The notes below the pieces were generated by a model. It was not told the DNA's origin, searched no databases, and saw only the letters and a program-made list of their open reading frames with translations. Below, piece after piece: positions 9,063 through 18,198 of a stretch of DNA of 64,000 nucleotides; within the stretch, counting starts at the first letter, position 1; each line of letters opens with the position of its first letter. Both the position numbers and the translations under genes were made by a program. The stretch comes from an uncultured Lachnospiraceae bacterium (GTDB lineage Bacteria; Bacillota; Clostridia; Lachnospirales; Lachnospiraceae), in contig CADAKQ010000001.1 of NCBI GenBank assembly GCA_902788555.1, positions 163,145 to 227,144 of the forward strand, given 5' to 3'.

Positions 9063-10001
9063 TTATATGTCTGTAAACAAATTAAGTGTATTTTTGTTGT
9101 ATGTAAGGTTACCGTATAAAAAATCGGTTGTAGTATCATTTTTGTTGTTGTCTGAACTTCCGATGCTTGCAATTATATCAAGCATATGATCATAGAAATC
9201 CATTAATATCTCATATTGTGAATAGGAAAGTAAATTATTTAAGGTGTTACCGGTCCTATAATCAAATATGTTGGTTGTAGCTGTTTCGCCTGTTTTCTTC
9301 AAGGCCTCTGTAACCGTATTGTTAAGTGATGTATTGTTATAAGGATTAGCGGTTCGGCTGACAGTGCTTTCTTCTTTTTTTTCTGATTCTGTATTACTTA
9401 TCGCAGTGCTTTCAGTTTGTTTTGTAGAAATAGCATTATTACTTTTAGTGTATGTTACAGCAGGCACTTCATTTGAAACTCCCGTGCCTAATGCATCATA
9501 TACCTTGGATATATAGTGATTTACACTATCATATGGAGGAACACCGCCATATTTTTTTACTGCTCCGGCACCTGCGTTGTAGGCGGCAAGCATGAGAGTT
9601 ATATCTCCGTCGTATAAATCTGAAAGCCCGTTTAAGAGCTTGGCGGCTCCCATAATATTTTGGTATGGATCATAAGCATCCGTAACTCCGAGTGAAGCAG
9701 CAGTCTCGGGCATAAGCTGCATTATACCCATAGCACCTGAAGAGGAGGTGTCATATGGATTAAAACGTGACTCAACATATCCTACAGCCTTTAATAAGTC
9801 CTCTGATATGCCGTATGTTTCTGAGGCTTCCTTAAATATTGCATTTAAATCATAAGTCTTTCCTTCGTTATTCAGCTTTTCTGTTTCCTGTGAAAGCAAA
9901 ACGTCAAAGGAATTATTGCTTACCGGTTCTGCCTGTTTTGTATTTACGGCATTTGTCGTTATACTGTCATTGACGTAGCCGATTCCTTCTATAAAAAGCA
10001 T
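9063..10001 (-). CDS. Lytic transglycosylase (SLT domain)
   Basis: 312 aa. An SLT/GEWL-like lysozyme domain spans about residues 55-165. It has the catalytic Glu in VGYVESRFNP, the GAMGIMQLMPETA motif and the NAGAGAV-KYGGVPPY segment of family 1 transglycosylases. It would cleave glycan strands of peptidoglycan. There is no classical signal peptide; the N-terminus is polar and Asn-rich, as in YjbJ-like proteins. The tail (about 170-312) is Ser/Thr-rich low complexity. Start ATG at 10001 follows AAAGGAGCATTGCT. It is convergent with the tRNA-Gly unit. Confidence 0.88.
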   Translation of the reverse strand: MLFIEGIGYVNDSITTNAVNTKQAEPVSNNSFDVLLSQETEKLNNEGKTYDLNAIFKEASETYGISEDLLKAVGYVESRFNPYDTSSSGAMGIMQLMPETAASLGVTDAYDPYQNIMGAAKLLNGLSDLYDGDITLMLAAYNAGAGAVKKYGGVPPYDSVNHYISKVYDALGTGVSNEVPAVTYTKSNNAISTKQTESTAISNTESEKKEESTVSRTANPYNNTSLNNTVTEALKKTGETATTNIFDYRTGNTLNNLLSYSQYEILMDFYDHMLDIIASIGSSDNNKNDTTTDFLYGNLTYNKNTLNLFTDI

Positions 10002-10113
10002 AGCATTGCTCCTTTATCTGTCTGTGTAATTCCATCTGTTGCTATTATAACAGATATATCGACATTTACCAATAAATAAGTAACTAAAATCATAAGTTTG
10101 GATAATATTACTA

Positions 10114-10142
10114 TTGTTAGCTTTGACTAACTGTGCTATAAT
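10114..10142 (+). promoter_or_regulatory. Putative promoter with inverted repeat in spacer
   Basis: TTGTTA (10114-10119) and TATAAT (10137-10142) are 17 bp apart upstream of the ABC exporter. The spacer region holds GTTAG-CTTTGA-CTAAC, a short inverted repeat that could be an operator. It would drive the gene starting at 10237 and its partner. Confidence 0.55.
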
Positions 10143-10236
10143 TCGAGCGAATAACAGCTTAATTTTATTTTACGGTTAAATATTCAATCGTAAAAATACT
10201 TATAAAATGTTTCAATTATCGTTGGAGGATAAAAAG

Positions 10237-10944
10237 ATGGCTAAAGGATTTATAGAATTTAAGGATGTTGTAAAAAAATACGGTAAAGGGGAAGCGGAGC
10301 AGATTGCAGCAAAGGACGTTAGCTTTACAATTGATAAAGGTGAGTTTGTAGTGGTTCTCGGACCTTCCGGTGCAGGTAAGTCAACTATACTTAATATACT
10401 TGGAGGTATGGACAGTCCGACCACCGGTGAGGTTTATGTAGACGGAGTTGATATCTCAAAGCTAAGCAGAAAGGAGCTTTCAAAGTACCGTGCTGATTCG
10501 GTGGGCTTTATCTTTCAGTTTTACAATCTTATACCAAGTCTTACGGCAAAGGAAAATGTTGCACTTACGAAGAGCATAGTTAAGGATGCTCTTGATCCGG
10601 TAAAAATGCTTGAAGAGGTTGGACTTTCTGAGCATGTCAATAAATTTCCTTCTCAGATGTCGGGTGGTGAGCAGCAAAGAGTATCAATCGCAAGAGCCCT
10701 TTCCAAGAACCCTAAGCTTATTCTCGGAGATGAACCTACCGGTGCACTTGATTCGGAAACGGGTGTTATGGTGCTTGATTTGATTCAGCGTATGGCACAC
10801 GAAAAGGGTAATACCGTTATATTGGTTACACACAACGCTGATATAGCCCAGTGTGCGGATAAGGTTATTCGTATGAGAAGCGGAAAGATAAGAGAGATTA
10901 GGATTAACGAAAATCCTGTTCCCGTTAAGGAGGTTGAGTGGTAA
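10237..10944 (+). CDS. MacB/LolD-type ABC transporter ATPase
   Basis: 235 aa. Walker [10 protein letters not shown] near residues 43-50, Q-loop in [10 protein letters not shown], signature MSGGEQQRV, Walker [13 protein letters not shown] and a His switch in VILVTHNAD. The LolD/MacB subgroup pairs with FtsX-like permeases in export of peptides, lipids or antibiotics. I chose ATG 10237, 7 nt after TTGGAGGAT, over the upstream ATG 10207. Its stop TAA overlaps the next ATG (TAATG), so translation with the permease is coupled. Confidence 0.92.
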   Translation: MAKGFIEFKDVVKKYGKGEAEQIAAKDVSFTIDKGEFVVVLGPSGAGKSTILNILGGMDSPTTGEVYVDGVDISKLSRKELSKYRADSVGFIFQFYNLIPSLTAKENVALTKSIVKDALDPVKMLEEVGLSEHVNKFPSQMSGGEQQRVSIARALSKNPKLILGDEPTGALDSETGVMVLDLIQRMAHEKGNTVILVTHNADIAQCADKVIRMRSGKIREIRINENPVPVKEVEW

Positions 10945-13247
10945 TGCTTGTAAAAAAGATGCTTCGCGATATTACTAAAAATATCGGTCAATTCATATCC
11001 GTGCTTCTTCTTTCGGCATTGGCGCTTGTTACTTTTTCGGCATTTAAAAGCGAAGCCTCAGGCGGACTTAGAAGGATGGATAATTTATCTGATAAATATA
11101 ATCGTGCAGACGGATGGATATACGGAGAGGGCTTTACAAAGGAAGACCTTGATGCGGTTAAGAACCTTCCAAAGGTTAAGGATGCACAGCTAAGAACCAT
11201 GCTTTCCGGTGAAACTATTGAGTTTGAACAGGCTCAGGTTATTCTTTATCTTGAGGATGAAAATGTGGTATCGCTTCCTTACCTTGTAGAAGGAGAGGAG
11301 TTTAATCCCGCAGACAAGGAAAGTGTTTGGATAAACAAGCAGTTTGCAAAGGAGTGGGATATAGAGCTTGGAGATACCATATCGGTAAATGTAATGGGAG
11401 TAAAGATAGATAAAAAGGTTGCAGGGTTTATTTATTCACTTGAGCACATCTACATAAAGGCCGATAAGGATATGGATACAGACTTTAAAAATATAGTTTA
11501 TATGTATATGTCTTCCAAGGCGATTGATGAGTTAGCGGATATGAAGCCTACACAGCTTATATTTACAACCGATGAAAAATCTGTTAAGAAGCTTGAGGAA
11601 GATATATCAAAGGCTCTTAACGGTAATTATTCAGTGCTTGTCGATGCCGATTCTATATCCGGAATTAAAAATTATGTGAGTGAAATGGAACAGCATAATG
11701 CCTTTTCGTATGTATTTGCCGGTATATTTGTCGTTGTAAGCATATTTATCATCATGACAACCATGAGAAGAATTATAGAAGCTCAAAGAACCCAGATAGG
11801 TACTATGAGTGCGCTTGGAGTGAAGCCTTGGAAGATAGCATTTCACTATGCATCATATAGCTTTGTTCCGTCACTTGTCGGTTCGTTTGTTGGTATATAT
11901 CTTGGAATGTTTGCCATACGAAAGCTTATGTATATACTTACAAATTATTATACGCTCCCGGGTTGGAAACCGGAATTTTTGCCGGAATTTTATTTGTGTG
12001 CACTTGTTGTTGTGATAGCATGTATGCTTTCATCTTACTTTAGCTGCAAGAGACTTCTTCGTATAGAGCCTGCAGCTGCTTTAAGACCTGCACCTCCAAA
12101 GGCCGGCAAGAATACTATATTTGAAAAGCTTCCTTTTTGGAGTAAGCTTAGCTTTACGAGCACCTATAATTTGAGAGATATTTCGCGTTCAAAGCTCAGA
12201 ACTGCCATGTGTCTTATCGGGCTTTTCTTTGGAACGGCTTTTGCACTTTCGGCATTCTTTTGTTCAACTACAATGGATAAGATGAAGGATTGGAGCATGG
12301 ACAAGGTATCAGCGTATAATTATCAGATAGCTTTTCAGGGAAATGTTGATATAGATACAGCGGATAAACTTGCAGATGAATATAATGGTGAGCTTATAAT
12401 GGGAGCTCAGATTGAGATTGCAAAGACTAAGAATCAAGCTTCAGATAAAAGAGATGCATGTAATCTTGTGGTTACTGAGGGAAAAGGCTTATATGGACTG
12501 ACTGATGTCGATATAAATGAAGTAAGTATAAAGCCGGGCACGGTTGCCCTTACAAGAAAACTTGCTAAGAAGTATGGATTAGAAGTGGGTGATACGGTTT
12601 ATTGGCATGTTTACGGGGAAAATACATGGTATGAATCCGAGATTGGACTTATAAACAGGAACTTTAATACACAGGGTATTACAATTTTAAGAGCAGATTT
12701 TGAAAAGCTTGAAAATGTAACCTATAAACCTGCTCAGCTTATTACAAATGATGACGTAGATAAAAATAAGCTTCTTGATAATGAATTTATAACCTCTGTT
12801 TATTCTAAGGAGGAGATGATTGAAAATTTTGATAAGGCATGGGAAGCTATGGACGCACTCACTGCCGTATTTGCCATATTTGCCGTGATGTTTATCGTGA
12901 TAGTTCTTTACAATGCCGGAAATCTTTCTTTCAATGAAAGAAAAAGAGAGCTGGCAACCTTAAGAGTACTTGGACTTTCTGATAGCAGGATTGCCAATCT
13001 TCTTACCGTACAAAATTTATGGCTTACTATAGTTGGTATAGTAGTTGGTACACCTATCGGAAAGGCGATGATAACTGCTATGATGGATACCAATGGTGAG
13101 CAGTATGATTATGCAATATTTACCAAGCCTATGGACTATATAAAGTCATACCTTCTTGTATTTATAACGTCTGTAGTTACAAGTCTTTTATTTACGGGAA
13201 GAATAAAGAAGCTTGATATGGTTAGCCAGTTAAAGGCAAATGAATAA
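10944..13247 (+). CDS. ABC transporter permease, two FtsX domains
   Basis: About 767 aa. One N-terminal membrane helix, a large extracytoplasmic segment, three helices near residues 255-380 (first FtsX domain), a second anchor near 420, a second extracytoplasmic segment and a C-terminal FtsX helix set ending at KLDMVSQLKANE. It is the membrane partner of the ATPase immediately upstream, overlapping it by one base pair at the start codon. Start ATG 10944 is 10 nt from AAGGAGG; GTG 10938 is possible. Cargo cannot be told from sequence. Confidence 0.9.
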   Translation: MLVKKMLRDITKNIGQFISVLLLSALALVTFSAFKSEASGGLRRMDNLSDKYNRADGWIYGEGFTKEDLDAVKNLPKVKDAQLRTMLSGETIEFEQAQVILYLEDENVVSLPYLVEGEEFNPADKESVWINKQFAKEWDIELGDTISVNVMGVKIDKKVAGFIYSLEHIYIKADKDMDTDFKNIVYMYMSSKAIDELADMKPTQLIFTTDEKSVKKLEEDISKALNGNYSVLVDADSISGIKNYVSEMEQHNAFSYVFAGIFVVVSIFIIMTTMRRIIEAQRTQIGTMSALGVKPWKIAFHYASYSFVPSLVGSFVGIYLGMFAIRKLMYILTNYYTLPGWKPEFLPEFYLCALVVVIACMLSSYFSCKRLLRIEPAAALRPAPPKAGKNTIFEKLPFWSKLSFTSTYNLRDISRSKLRTAMCLIGLFFGTAFALSAFFCSTTMDKMKDWSMDKVSAYNYQIAFQGNVDIDTADKLADEYNGELIMGAQIEIAKTKNQASDKRDACNLVVTEGKGLYGLTDVDINEVSIKPGTVALTRKLAKKYGLEVGDTVYWHVYGENTWYESEIGLINRNFNTQGITILRADFEKLENVTYKPAQLITNDDVDKNKLLDNEFITSVYSKEEMIENFDKAWEAMDALTAVFAIFAVMFIVIVLYNAGNLSFNERKRELATLRVLGLSDSRIANLLTVQNLWLTIVGIVVGTPIGKAMITAMMDTNGEQYDYAIFTKPMDYIKSYLLVFITSVVTSLLFTGRIKKLDMVSQLKANE

Positions 13248-13410
13248 AAATTTAATTTACTTTTTTGCATGAACTTAGTATAATTCTTTCTTAATAAAGT
13301 GATATATAATACTTTACATTTTAACTGTCAGATGTTAAAATATATTTTGTAAAAGTAAATTGCACACAACTAATTCTGAATGTTGACATAGATAAGGAAA
13401 GGAAAAGTTC

Positions 13411-16400
13411 ATGCTTCAAATTAAAGGAATTAAGAAGGAATACAAAACAGGAGGGCGGGTTTCGCTTGCATTGAACGATGTAAGCCTCGCCCTTCGTGAC
13501 AATGAATTTGTGGCGATACTTGGTCCGAGCGGTTCGGGTAAGACCACGCTTTTAAATATAATCGGCGGTTTGGATAGATATAATAGCGGAGACCTTATTA
13601 TTAATGGGATATCTACGAAAAAATATTCTGACAGAGATTGGGATTCCTACAGAAATCATGCGGTGGGCTTTATATTTCAAAGCTATAATCTGATTCCGCA
13701 TCAAAATGTACTTTCAAATGTTGAGCTTGCTCTTACCATATCAGGTGTTTCCAAAAAGGAACGAAGGAAAAGAGCCGAGGAGGCTCTTATTAAGGTCGGT
13801 CTTAAAGAACATATGCATAAGCTTCCGAGTCAGATGTCGGGCGGACAGATGCAGCGTGTGGCTATCGCAAGAGCTTTAGTAAATGACCCGGAGATTTTAC
13901 TTGCCGACGAGCCTACAGGTGCTCTTGATTCTGAAACCAGTGTGCAGATTATGGAGCTTTTAAAAGAGGTTGCAAAGGACAGACTGGTCGTTATGGTAAC
14001 TCATAATCCCGAGCTTGCCGAGCAGTATTCAAATCGTATTGTAAGGCTTAAGGATGGAATTATCACCTCAGATACGAATCCGGTAACCGATGAGGAACTA
14101 AAGGATGAGGGTGCGGTTCATAAGAATATGGGTAAAAGCTCTATGTCTTTTATTACTGCATTGGCTCTTAGCTTTAATAATCTTAGAACCAAGCTTGCAA
14201 GAACAATACTTGTGGCTTTTGCTGGTTCAATCGGTATTATAGGAATTGCTCTTATTTTATCCCTTTCCAACGGCGTGGATGTATATATAAAGACGGTTGA
14301 AGAGGAAACCTTAAAGGAATATCCGTTACAGATAACCAGTCAAAGCTTTGATTTATCGGTACTTGCACCTGAATATGCCGATGAGGATGAGGATGATAAA
14401 GCCAAAAAGAAAAGAGAGGAAACAGAGGTTAGGGAGTTCAGGATGGCATCAAGAGCCTTTTCCACTGTTACTTCAAATGATTTGGCAGCATTAAAAAAGT
14501 TTATAGACAGTCCTGAAAGCGGTATGGATGAGGTGACTCGTGCGGTAGAGTATTCCTATGGCGTGGCTCCTTTATTGTATCAGACAAACGGGGACAGTGT
14601 TCGTCAGGTTAATCCGGACAAGACATTTTCTGCATTGGGATTTGGAAATACCGGAAGCATGAGCAGTATCCTATCCTCCGTTAGCAGTACCAATGTTTTT
14701 TTCGAAATGCCAAAGGATACAGGGCTTTATGAAGGTCAGTATGATGTGATGGCAGGGCGTTGGCCGCAAAATTATAACGAGTGTGTAGTTGTTCTCACCT
14801 CAGGTGGAGCTCTTGCAGATGTAGCTGTCTATGCAATGGGACTTCGTGATGCTTCTGAGCTGGATGAAATTGTAGAATCATTTATGAGAGGAGAAAAAAT
14901 TGAAACGGATACCGAAGAATACTCTTATAAATATACTGATCTTATCGGCATTACATTTAAGCTTGTAATTCCGGGAGATTTATACGCATATGATGAAAAT
15001 TTTGATATCTGGACAGATAAATCCGGTGACGATAAATATATGAAAGAGCTTTTGGATAGCTGTGAGGATGTGACTGTAGTCGGTGTAGTAAGGCCGAAAG
15101 AGGATGCTGTTACTACCATGCTTCAGCTTGGTATCAATTATCCTTATACCTTATCTGAGCATGTTCAGAAGGAGGCAGAAAAAAGAAAAATTGTTCAGGC
15201 ACAGCTTTCAGACCCTGATACGGATGTGTTTACCGGATTGAAGTTCGGTGAAGATGAAAATAGGGACGAGCTTGGTGTTGAGGATATGTTCACTATAGAT
15301 GAGGATAAAATGCAGGAGGCATTTAAGATTGATGAAAGCGCGCTTGCTTTTGATTATTCCGGTATCGATTTGGATGCTTCCGATATATCAATAGTGGTAA
15401 ATCCTGAAGATTTCAGCATGGATTTTCCTGAGCTTTCCGAGGCTGAGATAGCAGATATGATAAGTGGCGTTAAATTTAATATGTCCGAAGAGGCGCAGCG
15501 TGAGATGTTTAACCAAATTATTGCAGGTTATCTGGTATACGCCGCAAATGATCCTTCAACGAACTATGCCAATATGCAGTCTGCAATAGGTGATTATCTG
15601 AATACCGAAAGCGCAAGAAAAGTAATTACGGATAATGTGAGAGAGATAATAGAGACCTCAGGACAGCAAATTATAAGCACGGAGGAATTGGCATCTCTTG
15701 GAAGCAGTCTTTTGTCAGGGTATTCCGGCTGGGCTGTTTCAAATGGTTATATTACACCGGAGGATATGCAGTCGCATATCGGTGAATATCTGGCTACAGA
15801 GGAAGCGCAAGGTATCATTAATCAGGCTGAAAACAGTATGATTAATAATCTGATGTTAATTTCCGTATCTGATGAACAGATAAATAAGCTGATGACAGAG
15901 CTTTATGCCGGTTACATCACATATGCCGCACAAAATAATATGCCGGATCCTACAAAGCTTTTGCCTTCCTTTTCCGATTATTTGTCAACGCCTGAGGCTT
16001 CGGCAATTATTATGGATGGTGTATCAAAAAGTCTGGATACCTCTGAGCTTGAAAATCGTATGACACAGACTATGGGAAATTATTCTAAAGAGATTTCCGA
16101 GCAGCTTGCTAAGGGCATGGAAAACATGATGCAAAGTGCTATGGAGGCACTTGGCAGCCGTATAAAAACCGGTATGGAAAATGCTATGGGAAATATGGGG
16201 GAAAGTCTGGAAAACGCATTCTCCTTTGACGAGAAAGCATTTGCAGAGGCGATTACATTAAATATGTCTGAGCAGGAGATGAGCGAGCTTTTTACGACTT
16301 TACTCAGTGATGAGCACTCCACCTATGAAGGCAATTTAAGAAAGCTTTCCTATATAAATCCGGAAAATCCGAATTCCATTACCATATATCCTATAGATTT

Positions 16401-16938
16401 TGACAGTAAGGAAAAGATTAAGGAAATATTGGATTCATATAATGAACGAATGAAGCTTGAGGATGAAGATAAGGTTATTGTATATACTGATATTGTCGGT
16501 ACACTGATGAGCTCTGTTACGGATATTACAAATGCGATTACCTATGTTTTGATTGCCTTTGTATCCATTTCACTTGTGGTTTCTTCAATAATGATTGGTG
16601 TAATTACGTATATAAGTGTTTTGGAGCGTAGAAAGGAAATCGGAATTCTCAGGGCTATAGGTGCTTCAAAGCATAATATATCTCAGGTATTCAATGCGGA
16701 AACCTTCATCATAGGATTACTTGCGGGTATTATGGGTATTGTAGTGACACTTATATTGATTGTTCCGATTAATCATATAATCGCTTCATTTACCGATCAG
16801 CCTATAAGGGCGGCGTTGCCGTTTTTCGGAGGGGTATCCTTGGTATTGCTTTCTGTGATACTTACTTTGATTGGTGGAATAATCCCATCGAGAAAGGCGG
16901 CAAAGAGTGATCCTGTGGCAGCACTTAGGACAGAATAA
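13411..16938 (+). CDS. Fused ABC ATPase-FtsX permease
   Basis: 1175 aa. Residues 1-230 form a MacB-type ATPase ([35 protein letters not shown]). A membrane helix follows (about 255-278, LVAFAGSIGIIGIALILSL), then a very long extracytoplasmic region of about 760 residues rich in Met, Ser, Asp and Glu. The last ~140 residues carry the FtsX helices and end SRKAAKSDPVAALRTE. One polypeptide therefore supplies both ATPase and permease halves. It follows the separate exporter by 163 bp and may be co-regulated. No sensor or regulator is adjacent. Start ATG with AAGGAAAGGAAAAGTTC upstream. Confidence 0.9.
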   Translation: MLQIKGIKKEYKTGGRVSLALNDVSLALRDNEFVAILGPSGSGKTTLLNIIGGLDRYNSGDLIINGISTKKYSDRDWDSYRNHAVGFIFQSYNLIPHQNVLSNVELALTISGVSKKERRKRAEEALIKVGLKEHMHKLPSQMSGGQMQRVAIARALVNDPEILLADEPTGALDSETSVQIMELLKEVAKDRLVVMVTHNPELAEQYSNRIVRLKDGIITSDTNPVTDEELKDEGAVHKNMGKSSMSFITALALSFNNLRTKLARTILVAFAGSIGIIGIALILSLSNGVDVYIKTVEEETLKEYPLQITSQSFDLSVLAPEYADEDEDDKAKKKREETEVREFRMASRAFSTVTSNDLAALKKFIDSPESGMDEVTRAVEYSYGVAPLLYQTNGDSVRQVNPDKTFSALGFGNTGSMSSILSSVSSTNVFFEMPKDTGLYEGQYDVMAGRWPQNYNECVVVLTSGGALADVAVYAMGLRDASELDEIVESFMRGEKIETDTEEYSYKYTDLIGITFKLVIPGDLYAYDENFDIWTDKSGDDKYMKELLDSCEDVTVVGVVRPKEDAVTTMLQLGINYPYTLSEHVQKEAEKRKIVQAQLSDPDTDVFTGLKFGEDENRDELGVEDMFTIDEDKMQEAFKIDESALAFDYSGIDLDASDISIVVNPEDFSMDFPELSEAEIADMISGVKFNMSEEAQREMFNQIIAGYLVYAANDPSTNYANMQSAIGDYLNTESARKVITDNVREIIETSGQQIISTEELASLGSSLLSGYSGWAVSNGYITPEDMQSHIGEYLATEEAQGIINQAENSMINNLMLISVSDEQINKLMTELYAGYITYAAQNNMPDPTKLLPSFSDYLSTPEASAIIMDGVSKSLDTSELENRMTQTMGNYSKEISEQLAKGMENMMQSAMEALGSRIKTGMENAMGNMGESLENAFSFDEKAFAEAITLNMSEQEMSELFTTLLSDEHSTYEGNLRKLSYINPENPNSITIYPIDFDSKEKIKEILDSYNERMKLEDEDKVIVYTDIVGTLMSSVTDITNAITYVLIAFVSISLVVSSIMIGVITYISVLERRKEIGILRAIGASKHNISQVFNAETFIIGLLAGIMGIVVTLILIVPINHIIASFTDQPIRAALPFFGGVSLVLLSVILTLIGGIIPSRKAAKSDPVAALRTE

Positions 16939-17004
16939 AATGTGTCATGGAGCGTGAGTCTTGTCGCATAGAATGTGTCATGGGACGTGAGCCTTGTCAC
17001 ACAG
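16939..17004 (+). repeat. 33-bp tandem repeat, two units
   Basis: Units 16939-16971 and 16972-17004 share AATGTGTCATGG and GTGAG-CTTGTC with a few substitutions. They lie between the fused ABC gene and the nitroreductase. The TGTGTCATGGGACG core resembles the hairpin arms at 1592-1634. No coding role is evident. Confidence 0.7.
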
Positions 17005-17034
17005 AAATAAGATAATATAAAAGGAGAATTTGAC

Positions 17035-17694
17035 ATGGATATTTTAGAGGCAATTGAAAAAAGACATTCTGTAAGAGTCTATAAGGACATACCTGTAGCA
17101 GAGGATGTAAGAACAAAGCTTGATGCTTTTGTGGAGAAATGTAAAAATGAAAGCGGTCTTTCAATAAAGGTTGTATATGATGATCCGGAAATATTTGACT
17201 CAAGACTTGCACATTACGGTAATTTTAAAAATGCAAATAATCTTATCATAATGGCAGGAGATAAGAATACCGATAACGATGAAAAATGTGGTTACTATGG
17301 AGAAAAGATAGCCTTATATGCACAGACTCTCGGACTCAATACCTGTTGGGCGGCACTTACCTTTAGCAGAGGCAAGGTTAGGAAAATGCTTGATGAAGGT
17401 GACAGATTATGTGTAGTTATAGCCTTTGGATATGGTGAAACTGAAGGCGTGGAAAGAAAGAGTAAGAGTATAGAAGAGGTTGTGGTATCTAAGGGAGATA
17501 TGCCGGATTGGTTTGAAAAAGGTATCAAAGCTGCTCTTCTTGCACCAACTGCTGTTAATCAGCAGAAGTTTAAATTTGGTATAAAGGATGGCAAGCCTGT
17601 GGCTGTGGCATCAGGTAGAGGACCTTGCGTTAAGGTGGACCTTGGAATTGCTAAATATCATTTTGAGGTTGCATCAGGCAGGAAAGTATGCTAA
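17035..17694 (+). CDS. Nitroreductase-family flavoprotein
   Basis: 219 aa. The N-terminal ILEAIEKRHSVRVYKD is the FMN-binding Arg/Ser motif of nitroreductases. A mid-protein stretch LYAQTLGLNTCWAAL and the LLAPTAVNQQKF segment (about 165-176) fit the subgroup often called putative TM nitroreductase. It likely uses FMN and NAD(P)H; the substrate is not predictable. Start ATG follows AAAAGGAGAATTTGAC. It ends about 25 bp before the cobalamin riboswitch. Confidence 0.85.
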   Translation: MDILEAIEKRHSVRVYKDIPVAEDVRTKLDAFVEKCKNESGLSIKVVYDDPEIFDSRLAHYGNFKNANNLIIMAGDKNTDNDEKCGYYGEKIALYAQTLGLNTCWAALTFSRGKVRKMLDEGDRLCVVIAFGYGETEGVERKSKSIEEVVVSKGDMPDWFEKGIKAALLAPTAVNQQKFKFGIKDGKPVAVASGRGPCVKVDLGIAKYHFEVASGRKVC

Positions 17695-17720
17695 TATATG
17701 CGAATGAAAATTAGATACAT

Positions 17721-17980
17721 GCGGTAATCGGTGCCGATATACTTAGATTATTCTTATATGGATATTTGTGTATGAAATGCTTCTTACAATAAGTATTGAC
17801 GTTAAAAGGGAAGCAGGTGTGAATCCTGCACGATCTCGTCACTGTATTAGAGGAGTATAGGGTATGTGCATTTAAATGTGTGTTCAGAATACATTTTTTT
17901 GCAGCCACTGACAGATTATTTGTTGGGAAGGTATATCCTGTATGATGATGCTTAAGCCAGGAAACCTGCCGATTATTAGG
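17721..17980 (+). promoter_or_regulatory. Cobalamin riboswitch
   Basis: Hallmarks are in order: GGTGCC near 17730, GGGAAGCAGGTGTGAATCC at 17808-17826, GCACGATCTCGTCACTGTAT, GCCACTG at 17903-17909, GGGAAGG at 17925 and the AAGCCAGGAAACCTGCC box (17954-17970). P1 is formed by TAATCGG (17725-17731) and CCGATTA (17969-17975). It precedes the surface chelatase gene and, by proximity, the corrinoid uptake genes. Adenosylcobalamin-type ligand binding normally represses the downstream genes. Confidence 0.93.
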
Positions 17981-18198
17981 GTACAGGGATATAATCCCGG
18001 ATTACGAGGCATTAATCGTACCGTTAAAACACGAATTATTTCGGGTTCTTCTTTTAATGTCTTTTACTTTTATGTAGGAGACTTTTTTACTTTATGGAAG
18101 AGTTTTTCCATTAAGTATAATAACGGGAAAATAAACGGATATGAATGGATTTTATTTTTGTGCTTTGTCTGTATCATATAAAAGGAGGACATTTAATT
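17981..18198 (+). other. Riboswitch expression platform / 5' leader
   Basis: AT-rich leader between the aptamer and the chelatase start. It contains GGGAT-ATA-ATCCC (a candidate L13-type stem-loop), TACGA...TCGTA and a weak ATGGAA/TTCCAT stem near 18094-18111, but no convincing GC-rich terminator. Regulation could act on translation initiation. No gene is supported here. Confidence 0.4.

Noticed and set aside
17942-18181. 79-aa open frame after the riboswitch
   Set aside because: Overlaps the aptamer's last stem and the leader, no ribosome site.
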